DNA from: Kribbella voronezhensis
GTDB lineage: Bacteria; Actinomycetota; Actinomycetes; Propionibacteriales; Kribbellaceae
Length of the DNA: 64,000 bases
Assembly: GCF_004365175.1 (NCBI RefSeq)
Contig: NZ_SOCE01000001.1
Span: forward strand, 4,409,403-4,473,402
Direction of reading: 5' to 3'
Shown: piece by piece, positions 33,895 through 42,321 of the stretch
Position numbering within the stretch: the stretch's first letter is position 1
How the letters are laid out: every line of letters starts with the position of its first letter
Translations under genes and position numbers: made by a program
The notes under the pieces: model-generated
The model's input: the letters and a program-made list of their open reading frames with translations, nothing else
Databases searched by the model: none
Told to the model about the DNA's origin: nothing

Positions 33895-34824
33895 GTGCTT
33901 CGGCGAATCCTGCTGGGCGTGTCCCGCAGCCCCCAGATCAAGAAGGCCGTCTCGGCGATGCCGGTGTCCAGCGGCATCGTGGCCCGGTTCGTGGCCGGCG
34001 AGACCGCTCCGGAGGCCGTGCTGGCCACCGAGAAGCTGGTCAGCAGCGGCCTCAACGTCACCCTCGACCACCTGGGCGAGGACGTCACGGACGCCGCCGC
34101 CGCGACCGCGACGGCCGAGGCGTACCTGACGTTGCTGAAGCAGCTGTCCGCGGCCGGGCTGACCGCGAACGCCGAGGTCTCCGTCAAACTGTCGGCCGTC
34201 GGCCAGGCGCTGCCCGGTGACGGCGAGAAGATCGCCCTGGAGAACGCCCGGTCGATCTGCCACGCCGCCCGCAACGCCGGCACCACGGTGACGCTCGACA
34301 TGGAGGACCACACCACTACGGACTCCACCCTGAGCATCCTGCGCGAACTCCGGCAGGACTTCCCCGAGACCGGCGCCGTCCTGCAGGCGTACCTGCGGCG
34401 CACCGAGGGCGACTGCCGCGACCTGGCGTACGAGGGTTCGCGGGTCCGGCTCTGCAAGGGCGCCTACAAGGAGCCCGAGTCGGTCGCGTACCAGGACAAG
34501 CGCTCAGTCGACAAGGCGTATGTCCGGGCGATGAAGATCCTGATGAACGGCGCCGGCTACCCGATGATCGCCTCGCACGACCCGCGCCTGATCGCGATCG
34601 CCGGCTCCCTGGCCGACCGCGCCAACCGCCGCCCCGGCTCGTTCGAGTACCAGATGCTCTTCGGCATCCGCCCCGAAGAACAACTCCGCCTCGCCGGCGA
34701 GGGCCACACCGTCCGCATCTACATCCCCTACGGCGAAGACTGGTACGGCTACCTCGTACGCCGCCTCGCCGAGCGCCCCGCCAACCTCCAGTTCTTCGCC
34801 CGCTCCCTCATCAGCAAGAAGTAA
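33895..34824 (+). CDS. Proline dehydrogenase
   Basis: Proline dehydrogenase is an FAD enzyme that oxidises proline to pyrroline-5-carboxylate, the first step of proline catabolism. The 309-residue barrel protein has ANAEVSVKLSAVGQALPGDG, VTLDMEDHTTTDSTLS, AVLQAYLRRTEGD, VRLCKGAYKEP and EYQMLFGIRPEEQ, all conserved PRODH strands. It is the monofunctional short type. The start is GTG at 33895 with AGGAGG upstream. No pyrroline-5-carboxylate dehydrogenase gene is adjacent; proC at 47896 does the reverse biosynthetic step. Confidence 0.94.
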   Translation: MLRRILLGVSRSPQIKKAVSAMPVSSGIVARFVAGETAPEAVLATEKLVSSGLNVTLDHLGEDVTDAAAATATAEAYLTLLKQLSAAGLTANAEVSVKLSAVGQALPGDGEKIALENARSICHAARNAGTTVTLDMEDHTTTDSTLSILRELRQDFPETGAVLQAYLRRTEGDCRDLAYEGSRVRLCKGAYKEPESVAYQDKRSVDKAYVRAMKILMNGAGYPMIASHDPRLIAIAGSLADRANRRPGSFEYQMLFGIRPEEQLRLAGEGHTVRIYIPYGEDWYGYLVRRLAERPANLQFFARSLISKK

Positions 34825-35288
34825 CCCCCACGCGGCTTCCGAGCCCGCTCCTGCGTCGCGTGCCCGTTCAACCGCTCCCCGCCCACCCTCAACGCGGGCT
34901 CCTCCGTCGCCCGCTGAGCAACCCCGTTCCGCCCGACCTGGAGCGCCGGGATGCACCGCGTTTTCGTGGCCGCTTCCCACCCCGGACGCGAGCTCCTTCG
35001 TCGCCCGCTAGGTGACCCTCGTCCGGCTTGCCCTTGCACGCCGAGATTGAGCGGGGTTCGCCCTACCGCGGGCACTGCCCCTTCACGAGCCGCCGCGATT
35101 GTCCAGCAGCCGTGGCGCTCGTCGTTTGCCGTAGGTCTCTTTTTGCTTGTCTATAAGCATCTATTGGGGATTTTGGCATCGTCATTCGACCTTTGAGGTA
35201 TTCGAATTACCTATTGCCGGAACCGCCACCGAATGCGCTTGGTCGCCTAGGCTGCGGGCGTTGGAGCACCTCGGGGGAGGAGGCTGGA
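34825..35288. other. Intergenic region with repeat cores and an AT-rich patch
   Basis: This 464-bp stretch has no credible gene. The first part (to about 35005) has three copies of the dispersed repeat core; one copy can fold as GCGGGC with GCCCGC around a 9-nt loop. From about 35130 to 35225 the sequence is unusually AT-rich for this genome (for example TCTATAAGCATCTATT) and probably contains the promoter of the next gene or a nucleoid-protein target. Confidence 0.6.
34848..35004. repeat. Dispersed intergenic repeat, three copies
   Basis: CTCCTGCGTCGC (34848-34859), CTCCTCCGTCGC (34899-34910) and CTCCTTCGTCGC (34993-35004) share the core CTCCTNCGTCGC, with GCCCGCT after the last two. Confidence 0.7.
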
Positions 35289-35936
35289 GTGAGGCATTTC
35301 AACGCGCCGCCCGAATGGCCGGAACCACCGAACGCTCGGTGGCGCCCGCCCAAACGCTGGCAGCCTGAGGAATCGTGGCCACCAGCACCGTTGGACTGGC
35401 CCTTCTGGGTCGACGGTGACGGTCGCCGGGTCCGAGGACCTCGCGGGCGGTACGGCGGACCGACCTACCTGCCCGTCTTCGCGTCGACCGGTGTCGTACT
35501 CCTCGTCGGCGCTCTCGTGAGTTTCATTCTCTTCGGTTCGCTCGACGGCAACACCGCACCCACCCGGGTCGCGGATTCTCCGTCGATGCTGGACACCGAA
35601 CTCCCGCCACTCCCCACGGTGCCACTGCCCACCCCGGAAGAGATCACCAGCGAGCCGACGCCACCCGATACGCCGAAGCCCACTCCCAAGCCACTCCTCG
35701 CCACCATCTCCCCGACCCCCACCCCGACCCCGATGGCTCCGTCGACTCCACCCCCAACCACACCATCGCCCCCGAACCCAACCCCAACTCCAACGTCGGC
35801 AGGCGCGCCCGTCTTCTACAAGAACTGCCCCGCCGTACGCCGAGCGGGTCTGCTCGTCCTCCTCCGCGGCATGCCCGGCTACTCCCTGCGCCTCGACCCG
35901 GACGGCGACGGCATCGCCTGCGACCGCCGCGGCTGA
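35289..35936 (+). CDS. Membrane protein with Excalibur calcium-binding domain
   Basis: The 215-residue protein has a Trp/Pro-rich cytoplasmic N-terminus (repeats such as PPEWPEPP and PPKRW), one transmembrane helix (about residues 61-78), a Thr/Pro-rich linker of about 80 residues (PTPTPTPMAPSTPPPTTPSP) and a C-terminal Excalibur domain, FYKNCPAVRRAG to DPDGDGIACDRRG. In Excalibur the DxDxDG loop binds calcium and the two Cys form a disulphide. The domain is outside the membrane. The start is GTG at 35289, behind GGAGGAGG. Its role is unknown. Confidence 0.87.
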   Translation: MRHFNAPPEWPEPPNARWRPPKRWQPEESWPPAPLDWPFWVDGDGRRVRGPRGRYGGPTYLPVFASTGVVLLVGALVSFILFGSLDGNTAPTRVADSPSMLDTELPPLPTVPLPTPEEITSEPTPPDTPKPTPKPLLATISPTPTPTPMAPSTPPPTTPSPPNPTPTPTSAGAPVFYKNCPAVRRAGLLVLLRGMPGYSLRLDPDGDGIACDRRG

Positions 35937-35949
35937 CGAACTCGCCAGG

Positions 35950-37152
35950 TCAATGCGTGGCGAGCCGTTCCCTCAGTACTTCGGCCTGTGCGGGGTTCGT
36001 GGTGAGTTCGAGAGCACGCCGGTCAGCCGCGGTCGCGGTTTCCGGGTCACCGACGGCTCGGAGCAGCTCGGCGCGGGTCGCGTGGTACAGCGGGTAGTTG
36101 CTGAGCTCGCCGTCGAGGTGGTCCAGCTCCGCGAGAGCGACGTCGGCGCCCTGGACATAGCGGACTGCGACGCTGCGGTGCAGGCGGGTGACCGAACTGG
36201 GCTGCAGGTGGAGCAGCATGTCGTACAGGACAAGGATCTGCTGCCAGTCGGTGTCCTCCCAGCTGGCGGCTTCGCAGTGGCAGGCGGCGATGGCGGCCTG
36301 CAGTTGGTACGGACCTGGTGAGCGGTGGCGTCGGGCAGTGCGGGTGAGCAGTGCTGTCGCGGCGGCTATCGCCTCGTGGTCCCAGGTACTGCGGTCTTGG
36401 TCCTGCAGGAGGACGAGCTGCCCCTCGCTGGTGAATCTCGCGGCGGCGCGGCTGCGGTGGAGGCGGATCAGGACGAGGAGCCCGATGATCTCGGGCTCGG
36501 CCGGCTGGAGTCCGGCGAGGAGAGTCGTGAGCCATTCGGCGTCGTCGACGAGGTCGCGGGAGTGGACGCGGTCGCCGCTGCTGGACAGGTAGCCCTCGTT
36601 GAACAGCAGGTAGATTACGGTGAGTACTTCACCGAGGCGTTCGGGCAGTTCGTCGTCCTGGGGAATCCGGTACGGGATGCCGGCCTGGGCGATCTTGCGC
36701 TTCGCGCGGGTGATGCGCTGCGCCAGGGTGGTTTCCGGTACGAGGAACGCGGCAGCGATCTGAGCGGTGGTGAGACCGCAGACCACGCGCAACGTCAGCG
36801 CGATCTGGGCTTCGCGAGCCAGGGCGGGATGGCAGCAGGTGAAGATGAGCCGGAGCCGGTCGTCGGGCGCGGACTGGATCGGCCATTGCAGCTGGGCGAG
36901 TTTGGAGCGGTAGTTCTCCTGCCGCCGGAGTACGTCCAGGCCGCGGCGCCGGGCGACGGTGAACAGCCACCCGTCGGGCCGGTCGGGGATCCCCTCTACG
37001 GGCCAGCGCCGCAGAGCTGTCTCGACGGCGTCCTGGACCAGGTCTTCGGCGGCGGAGAAGTCACCGAGCAGCGAGACGAGTGACGCGGCGAGCCGGCCGG
37101 CGTGGTCGCGGACCACGCGGGCCAGCTCGTCAGCGGCCGGACCGGTGGTCAT
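35950..37152 (-). CDS. ECF42-type RNA polymerase sigma factor
   Basis: The 400-residue protein has sigma region 2 (about 10-80, AAEDLVQDAVETALRRWP), region 4 (about 115-165, LTLRVVCGLTTAQIAAAFLV) and a long C-terminal extension (about 180-400) of the DUF6596/TPR-like type that defines the ECF42 group. ECF42 factors lack a classical anti-sigma factor and are linked to DGPF (YCII) proteins. Exactly this partner lies upstream and overlaps by ATGA (37152-37149). The extension is thought to control activity. Targets are unknown. Confidence 0.93.
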   Translation of the reverse strand: MTTGPAADELARVVRDHAGRLAASLVSLLGDFSAAEDLVQDAVETALRRWPVEGIPDRPDGWLFTVARRRGLDVLRRQENYRSKLAQLQWPIQSAPDDRLRLIFTCCHPALAREAQIALTLRVVCGLTTAQIAAAFLVPETTLAQRITRAKRKIAQAGIPYRIPQDDELPERLGEVLTVIYLLFNEGYLSSSGDRVHSRDLVDDAEWLTTLLAGLQPAEPEIIGLLVLIRLHRSRAAARFTSEGQLVLLQDQDRSTWDHEAIAAATALLTRTARRHRSPGPYQLQAAIAACHCEAASWEDTDWQQILVLYDMLLHLQPSSVTRLHRSVAVRYVQGADVALAELDHLDGELSNYPLYHATRAELLRAVGDPETATAADRRALELTTNPAQAEVLRERLATH

Positions 37153-37493
37153 GACTCCACGGGGCGGATTTCGACGATCGGGCAGGCGGGCCAGGTCTTG
37201 ACCATGCGCAGCGCCTCGTCGAGGTCGGCGACCTCGATCTCGGTGAATCCGGAGATGACTTCCTTGCCTTCCATGAACGGGCCGTCGGTGGTGACGGGTT
37301 CGGCGCCGTCGAGCCGCACGGTCGTGGCGGTGGCTGCGCCCTTGAGCTTGCCGGTCGTACTACGGATCTTCGCGGCGTGATCGATGAACCACTGATTCAC
37401 CCGGTCATAGACCTGTTCCAGCTCGGCCGGGGTCATCGCCTCGACTTCCTTGGTGTACTCCTCCGTGTCGACGAACATCAGCACGTACTTCAC
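37149..37493 (-). CDS. DGPF/YCII-related protein, ECF42 partner
   Basis: The 114-residue protein begins KYVLMFVDTEEYTKEVEAM and contains VTTDGPFMEGKEVISGF, the DGPF signature. DGPF proteins accompany ECF42 sigma factors and probably sense or process a signal. The start used is GTG at 37493, 10 bases after AGGAGG; GTG at 37502 is in frame but too close to that ribosome binding site. The stop overlaps the sigma gene by ATGA. A VOC gene starts upstream on the same strand. Confidence 0.9.
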   Translation of the reverse strand: MKYVLMFVDTEEYTKEVEAMTPAELEQVYDRVNQWFIDHAAKIRSTTGKLKGAATATTVRLDGAEPVTTDGPFMEGKEVISGFTEIEVADLDEALRMVKTWPACPIVEIRPVES

Positions 37494-37532
37494 GCGCGTC
37501 ACCTCCTTGGTTTCAGTGTGGCTGCTCCGGGG

Positions 37533-37931
37533 TCAGCCGGCCTGGAGGTGGGCGTAGAGGTCGATGCCGTTGCCGGCCGGGTCGGCGACGGTGGCGTAGC
37601 GCATTCCCCAGGGCGCGTCGAAGGGTTCCTGCAGTCCGGCGACGCCGGCGCTGGTGAGTTCGGCGTACTTGGTGTCGACGTCGGCCGAGGTGTCGAACTG
37701 GAAGGCGAGGAACGTTCGGCCGGTGGTTGGTGGGGTCCAGCCCGCAGTGGTCTTGGTGCGCAGGTCGTCGGTGTCGAGCATCAGGTGCAGGCCGCTGGGC
37801 AGGCCGCAGTCGGCGTGGTCGTCGGGCATGTACTGGTCGCGGACGAATTCGAGCCCGAGGAGCCGGTAGAAGTCGATCGCCGCGCCGAGGTCGGTGACGG
37901 CGATATCGAGCACATTGAAGGTCGGTTGCAT
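37533..37931 (-). CDS. VOC/glyoxalase superfamily protein
   Basis: The 132-residue protein is a single VOC unit pair: QPTFNVLDIAVTDLGAAIDF YRLLGLEF at the start, GLHLMLDTDD, FLAFQFDTSADVDTKYAEL, FDAPWGMRYATVADPAGNGI at the end, with a His-to-Glu-type metal ligand layout. Members act as dioxygenases, isomerases or antibiotic-binding proteins. GGGAGG precedes the ATG at 37931. It probably heads the operon with the DGPF and ECF42 genes, a common ECF42 context. Confidence 0.88.
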   Translation of the reverse strand: MQPTFNVLDIAVTDLGAAIDFYRLLGLEFVRDQYMPDDHADCGLPSGLHLMLDTDDLRTKTTAGWTPPTTGRTFLAFQFDTSADVDTKYAELTSAGVAGLQEPFDAPWGMRYATVADPAGNGIDLYAHLQAG

Positions 37932-38045
37932 CGGATGCCTCCCTTTTCGTGGTGACGGTTCACCCAGGAGACGATCGGCACGACCCCGAATACGACACTG
38001 CGCGATGAACCTCCCGACCTGGATCGGCACGCCGTCGGTGGCTCC

Positions 38046-39272
38046 TCAAGTGGCTTCGGGTGGGAGGTGTTGGGTGAGTGCGAGGGCTGCTCCGGCGATG
38101 ACGCAGGCTGCTCCGGCGGCGAGGATGAGCGGCCGGTACCCGATGGTGGTGGCGAGGGCCGCGGCGGCCAGTGGGGCGGTTGCGCGACTGATGGTGGTCG
38201 GAGTACCGAGGATCCCGGCGATGGTCGCGTAGCCCTGGTCGCCGTAGCGGTCGAGCAGGATGGCAGGAGTGGCGATGGACGCTACGCCGAAGCCGAGCCC
38301 GAACAGCCCCAGACTGGTCGCGGCTCCGGCGATGCTCTGCCCGATGAAGGGCAGCAGAGCGATCGCAACGCCTTGCAGGGCGATGATTGTGGCGGCGATG
38401 AGGGTGATCGGCAACCATCTTTTGGCGACGGTGGTGATGACGCGGCCGGTGACTGACAGGAGGCCGAGCAGCCCAGTGAGGCCGGCTGCCGTCGTCGGTG
38501 TGTGACCCAGCTGGGTGAGGTAGGTGACCAGGTGGACGGCCAGGACGGCAAGAGCCGCGCTGTGCAGAACGAAGGCGGCGGCGATGAGCCAGAACCCGAG
38601 ATCGCGAATCACTCGGGCAGGTGACCGCCGCAGGTGGTGACTGATTCGCGGCGCGGTCGGCTGCGTGCGCCCGAGTACGAATGCGTGCACGGGCACGGTG
38701 ATCACGGCGACGATCCCGGCCAAGGCGATCAGGGCTTGGCGCCACCCGGCGGCTTCGATGAGTTGGCCGGTGAGCGGGATGAAGATCGAGCTGGCGAACC
38801 CGGCGACGAGAGTGATGCTCAGCAGTGCGTTCGCGCGTTTCGCCGGCGCGGTGACGGCGACGATGATCGCGAAGGCGGGCTGGTAGAGCACCATCGCCGA
38901 GGCAGCGCCGATGGCCACGAACACGGCGTACAGCTGGGCGGTGTTCTGCACCTGGGACCAGGCCAGGACGGCGAGGGTCGCCAGGATGGATCCGATGGTC
39001 ATGACGCCGTGCCCGCCGTACGCGTCGAGTCGGCGGCCGACAGGTATCGCCATGGCGGCGCTGACGAGTACGGCGGTGGTCAGTGCGCCGGTGGCGACCG
39101 TGGTGGAGATCTGCAGGTCGTGGCTCATCGGGGCGAGCAGGGCGCTGAAGGCGTAGTAGAGAACGCCGTAGCCGATGGTGGTGGTGATGGAGAGCGCGGC
39201 CACGACCTCGCGTCGAGTGCCGCGGCGATCGCCTGAAGCCAAGCTGGTGGCGGTCGCCGCGGCGCGGTTCAT
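38046..39272 (-). CDS. MFS transporter coupled to the ArsO-like gene
   Basis: The 408-residue protein has about 12 hydrophobic segments, with AIPVGRRLDAYGGHGVMT as the motif-A region and LLDRYGDQGYATIAGILGTP in the second half. The ATG at 39272 overlaps the stop of the ArsO-like flavoprotein gene (TGATG), so oxidoreductase and carrier are produced together. In arsenic islands MFS carriers such as ArsJ export organo-arsenicals; this one is not adjacent to a GAPDH gene, so it is not a standard ArsJ pair. Substrate is inferred only from location. Confidence 0.87.
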   Translation of the reverse strand: MNRAAATATSLASGDRRGTRREVVAALSITTTIGYGVLYYAFSALLAPMSHDLQISTTVATGALTTAVLVSAAMAIPVGRRLDAYGGHGVMTIGSILATLAVLAWSQVQNTAQLYAVFVAIGAASAMVLYQPAFAIIVAVTAPAKRANALLSITLVAGFASSIFIPLTGQLIEAAGWRQALIALAGIVAVITVPVHAFVLGRTQPTAPRISHHLRRSPARVIRDLGFWLIAAAFVLHSAALAVLAVHLVTYLTQLGHTPTTAAGLTGLLGLLSVTGRVITTVAKRWLPITLIAATIIALQGVAIALLPFIGQSIAGAATSLGLFGLGFGVASIATPAILLDRYGDQGYATIAGILGTPTTISRATAPLAAAALATTIGYRPLILAAGAACVIAGAALALTQHLPPEAT

Positions 39273-40699
39273 CAGCCGCAGCAGCCCGATTGGCTGGCGG
39301 GCTTGTCGTCGATGACGGTCAGCAGACCGCCGCTGATGCCGGTGGCCAGGCCGCGACCAGCGGGTGCGGTGATCTCGACGGCCTGCGGTGCGGGGCCGCA
39401 GCAACCGCCAGCGGTCTCGTCGCCGGCGTCCCCGTAGGCGAGGTTCGAGGAACAGACGCCTGTCTCGGGCAGGTCCAGCTGCACGTCGCGTGCTGCTGCC
39501 CAGTCACCGGCCAGTGCTGCCACCACCGAGCGGGCCTGCTCGTAGCCGGTGGCCAGCAGGAAGGTCGGTGCCCGGCCGTACGACTTCGCGCCGACCGCGT
39601 AGTAGCCGGGTTCGGGGTGAGCCAGTTCGTCGACCCCGTGCGGCGGGACCGTGCCACAGGAGTGCTGGTTCGGGTCGATCAACGGTGCGAGGGCTCGGGT
39701 GGAGCCCATGATCGAGTCCAGGTCGAGGCGCAGCTCGCCGACCATGTCGTGGTCCGGGCGGAACCCGGTCGAGTTGACCACCGTGTCGGCGACCACCCGC
39801 CGCTCGCCGGCCGCGAGCTCGACCCGGCCGTCGGCGGTGCGGGAGACAGCCTCGATGCGGAAGCTGCCGACGAGTTCGACCTGGCCGGACTGGACGAGCT
39901 TCTTCAACCGGCTGCCCAGTGCGCCACGGGCAGGCAGTTCGTCGGCTTCGCCACCGCCGTAGGTGCGGGCCTGGTCGGTGCCACGCACCACCCACACGAT
40001 CTCGGTGCCGGGAACCTCCTCGGCGAGCGCGCCGAGATCCAGCAGGGTTGTGGCAGCTGAGTGGCCGGCGCCGACGACCGCGGTACGGCGTCCGGCGTAC
40101 CGGTCGCGGTCGCGGCCGAGGACGTCGGGCAGAGCGTGGGCGATGCTCTCGGCGACGTCGGCCTCGCCGCGGGCGGGGATGCCCGAGCCGCCGAGGACGT
40201 TCGGGCGTCGCCAGGTCCCGGCCGCGTCGATCAGCGCGGCGGCGAGGATCTCGGAGCCGTCGGCGAGCCTGATCAAGAACGGTGCCTGGTCGCGGCCCGC
40301 CGTACGGACTCGGTCGAATCCGACCCGGGTCACCGCCACGACCTGAGCGTTGTAGCGGATCCGGTCGTTGAGCTGCGGGGTCTTGGTCAGTGGCTCGAGG
40401 TAGGAGTCGATCAGGTCGCCGCCGGTCGGCAGCTTCCCGAGCTCCGGCTCGACCCATCCGGCCTGCTGGAGCAGGCGGCGGGCGGCGGAGTCGATGTCGT
40501 AGCGCCACGGGCTGAACAGCTTCACGTGCCGCCATTCCTCGATCGCGGCGGCGACGCCGGGCCCCGACTCCAGCACCAGGAAGTCCACGCCGCGCTCGGC
40601 CAGGTGCGCGGCCGCGGCGAGTCCCACCGGGCCGGCTCCGATGACCACGACTGGTCTCCCCGGCGCCGCAAGAGCGGCGTTGTTCTGCTCGTTCACCAT
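39272..40699 (-). CDS. arsO: ArsO-like FAD-dependent oxidoreductase
   Basis: The 475-residue protein has an FAD-binding motif VVVIGAGPVGLAAAAHLAER (about 17-36), a second nucleotide motif TAVVGAGHSAATTLLDLG (about 209) and a flavin-monooxygenase-like layout. Its C-terminal region carries two vicinal Cys pairs, GGCCGPAP and the final SGCCG, suggesting arsenite binding. Flavoproteins called ArsO are known beside arsR in Streptomyces ars clusters. The reaction is not established. It is divergent from arsR and shares the spacer with its operator. Confidence 0.8.
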   Translation of the reverse strand: MVNEQNNAALAAPGRPVVVIGAGPVGLAAAAHLAERGVDFLVLESGPGVAAAIEEWRHVKLFSPWRYDIDSAARRLLQQAGWVEPELGKLPTGGDLIDSYLEPLTKTPQLNDRIRYNAQVVAVTRVGFDRVRTAGRDQAPFLIRLADGSEILAAALIDAAGTWRRPNVLGGSGIPARGEADVAESIAHALPDVLGRDRDRYAGRRTAVVGAGHSAATTLLDLGALAEEVPGTEIVWVVRGTDQARTYGGGEADELPARGALGSRLKKLVQSGQVELVGSFRIEAVSRTADGRVELAAGERRVVADTVVNSTGFRPDHDMVGELRLDLDSIMGSTRALAPLIDPNQHSCGTVPPHGVDELAHPEPGYYAVGAKSYGRAPTFLLATGYEQARSVVAALAGDWAAARDVQLDLPETGVCSSNLAYGDAGDETAGGCCGPAPQAVEITAPAGRGLATGISGGLLTVIDDKPASQSGCCG

Positions 40700-40730
40700 C
40701 GGTGTCCCATCCCCACTATGTAGAAGTTCA

Positions 40731-40766
40731 TCTAATCAGCGACTCCCACCTTGCATCGTGATTAGA
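40731..40766. promoter_or_regulatory. ArsR operator candidate in the divergent ars spacer
   Basis: TCTAATCA (40731-40738) and TGATTAGA (40759-40766) form a perfect 8-bp inverted repeat 20 bp apart, resembling the AATCA/TGATT arms of ArsR sites. It lies between the arsO-like gene and arsR. TTGCAT (40751-40756), 17 bp and CAAGAT (40774-40779) form a weak promoter ending just before the arsR ATG. Confidence 0.6.
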
Positions 40767-40785
40767 CAGGAGTCAAGATAGACGC

Positions 40786-41151
40786 ATGTCTAAACAGGAG
40801 ATCTCGATCCAGCGGAGCGGCGGCTGCTGCGCGCCGATCTCCGTCTCGGCGCTGGACGAGGCGCAGGCAGCCGAGGGTGCCGCGGTCTTCAAGGCGCTGT
40901 CGGACCCGATCCGGCTGCGGCTGATGTCGATCATCGCCTCGGCTGACGGCGAGATCTGCGTCTGCGACTTCACCGGCCAGTTCGACGTGTCCGGCCCGAC
41001 GATCTCCCACCACCTCCGCGTCCTGCGCCAGGCTGGCCTCGTCGACTGCGAACGCCGCGGCACCTGGGTCTACTACTGGTCCCTACCTGAGCGCATGCAA
41101 TGGATCTCCGCGCTGCTGTCGATCCCCGAACCGGCTGCCCTGACCCACTGA
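40786..41151 (+). CDS. arsR: ArsR/SmtB family arsenic-responsive repressor
   Basis: The 121-residue protein has the winged-helix core PIRLRLMSIIA, the metal-site motif EICVCDFTGQF (about 51-61) and the recognition helix SGPTISHHLRVLRQAGLV. An N-terminal vicinal pair, SGGCCAP (C14-C15), gives a third possible arsenite thiol, as in actinobacterial ArsR types with extra Cys. It should repress its own operon and the divergent arsO-MFS pair until arsenite binds. AGGAG lies 13 bases before the ATG. The acr3 frame opens inside its last 52 bases. Confidence 0.94.
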   Translation: MSKQEISIQRSGGCCAPISVSALDEAQAAEGAAVFKALSDPIRLRLMSIIASADGEICVCDFTGQFDVSGPTISHHLRVLRQAGLVDCERRGTWVYYWSLPERMQWISALLSIPEPAALTH

Positions 41152-42302
41152 CCTTCCCCGCCCCCTCGAGCCCGGGAGACTCCGTCATTCCGACCTCTGC
41201 TGAACAACTCCCGCCACTCGACAGCCGCAGCTCCACGACACCAGCCGTCAACGGTGCGGTCGTCGCTGGGCTGTCGTTCCTCGATCGGTATCTCGCGGTG
41301 TGGATCATGGCCGCCATGGCTCTCGGGCTGCTGCTCGGCCGCCTCTTCCCTGGACTGGACGACGCGCTCGACGCGGTCGAGGTCGGCTCGGTCAGCCTGC
41401 CGATCGCGATCGGTCTGCTGCTGATGATGTACCCCGTGCTGGCGAAGGTCCGCTACACCGAAACCGGCCGTGTCACCGGCGACCGGAAACTCCTGGTCGC
41501 GTCCCTGGTCCTGAACTGGGTCGTCGGCCCGGCGCTGATGTTCGCGCTGGCGTGGATACTCCTCCCGGAGCTGCCGGAGTACCGTACGGGCCTCGTCATC
41601 GTCGGGCTCGCCCGTTGTATCGCCATGGTGCTGATCTGGAACGACCTGTCCTGCGGCGACCGCGAAGCCGCCGCTGTCCTGGTCGCGCTCAACTCCGTCT
41701 TCCAGATCGTCGCGTTCGCCGCGCTCGGCTGGTTCTACCTGCAGACGCTGCCCGGCTGGCTCGGGCTGGAGACCACGAGTGCGGAGTTCTCGATGGGCGC
41801 GATCGCCCTCAGTGTGCTGGTGTTTCTGGGCATCCCGCTGCTGGCCGGCTATCTGACCCGCACGATCGGGGAGAAGGCCCGTGGCCGGGACTGGTACGAA
41901 TCGCGGTTCTTGCCCAGGATCGGCCCGGTCGCCCTGTACGGGTTGCTCTTCACGATCGTCATGCTGTTCGCGCTGCAAGGCGACGCGATCATCAGTGCGC
42001 CGCTCGACGTCGCCCGGATCGCCCTGCCGCTGCTGGTGTACTTCGTGATCATGTTCGGCGGATCCTTCGCGCTCGGCCACCGGCTGCGGCTGGGCTATGC
42101 CAAAACCGCGACCCTGGCCTTCACCGCAGCGGGCAACAACTTCGAACTCGCCATCGCGGTCGCGATCGGTACCTTCGGCGTCACCTCCGGCCAAGCCCTG
42201 GCCGGCGTCGTCGGCCCACTGATCGAAGTACCTGTGCTGGTCGCTCTGGTCTACGTGTCGCTGTGGGCCAAGCGTCGCTTCTATCCCGACTCCGCCAACT
42301 GA
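41100..42302 (+). CDS. acr3: ACR3-type arsenite efflux permease
   Basis: Acr3 exports arsenite. The 400-residue protein has about ten hydrophobic segments starting near residue 62 (LAVWIMAAMALGLLLG), the conserved block GLARCIAMVLIWNDLSCGD with the functional Cys, and FTAAGNNFELAIAVAIGTFG near the end. The frame's first ATG at 41100 lies within arsR; the N-terminal 50 residues are atypical, and a CTG near 41160 could be the true start because no ATG, GTG or TTG occurs in between. It is coupled to arsR and followed by arsC. Confidence 0.92.
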   Translation: MDLRAAVDPRTGCPDPLTFPAPSSPGDSVIPTSAEQLPPLDSRSSTTPAVNGAVVAGLSFLDRYLAVWIMAAMALGLLLGRLFPGLDDALDAVEVGSVSLPIAIGLLLMMYPVLAKVRYTETGRVTGDRKLLVASLVLNWVVGPALMFALAWILLPELPEYRTGLVIVGLARCIAMVLIWNDLSCGDREAAAVLVALNSVFQIVAFAALGWFYLQTLPGWLGLETTSAEFSMGAIALSVLVFLGIPLLAGYLTRTIGEKARGRDWYESRFLPRIGPVALYGLLFTIVMLFALQGDAIISAPLDVARIALPLLVYFVIMFGGSFALGHRLRLGYAKTATLAFTAAGNNFELAIAVAIGTFGVTSGQALAGVVGPLIEVPVLVALVYVSLWAKRRFYPDSAN

Positions 42303-42321
42303 GCTCTCTGTGAGGAGCAAC

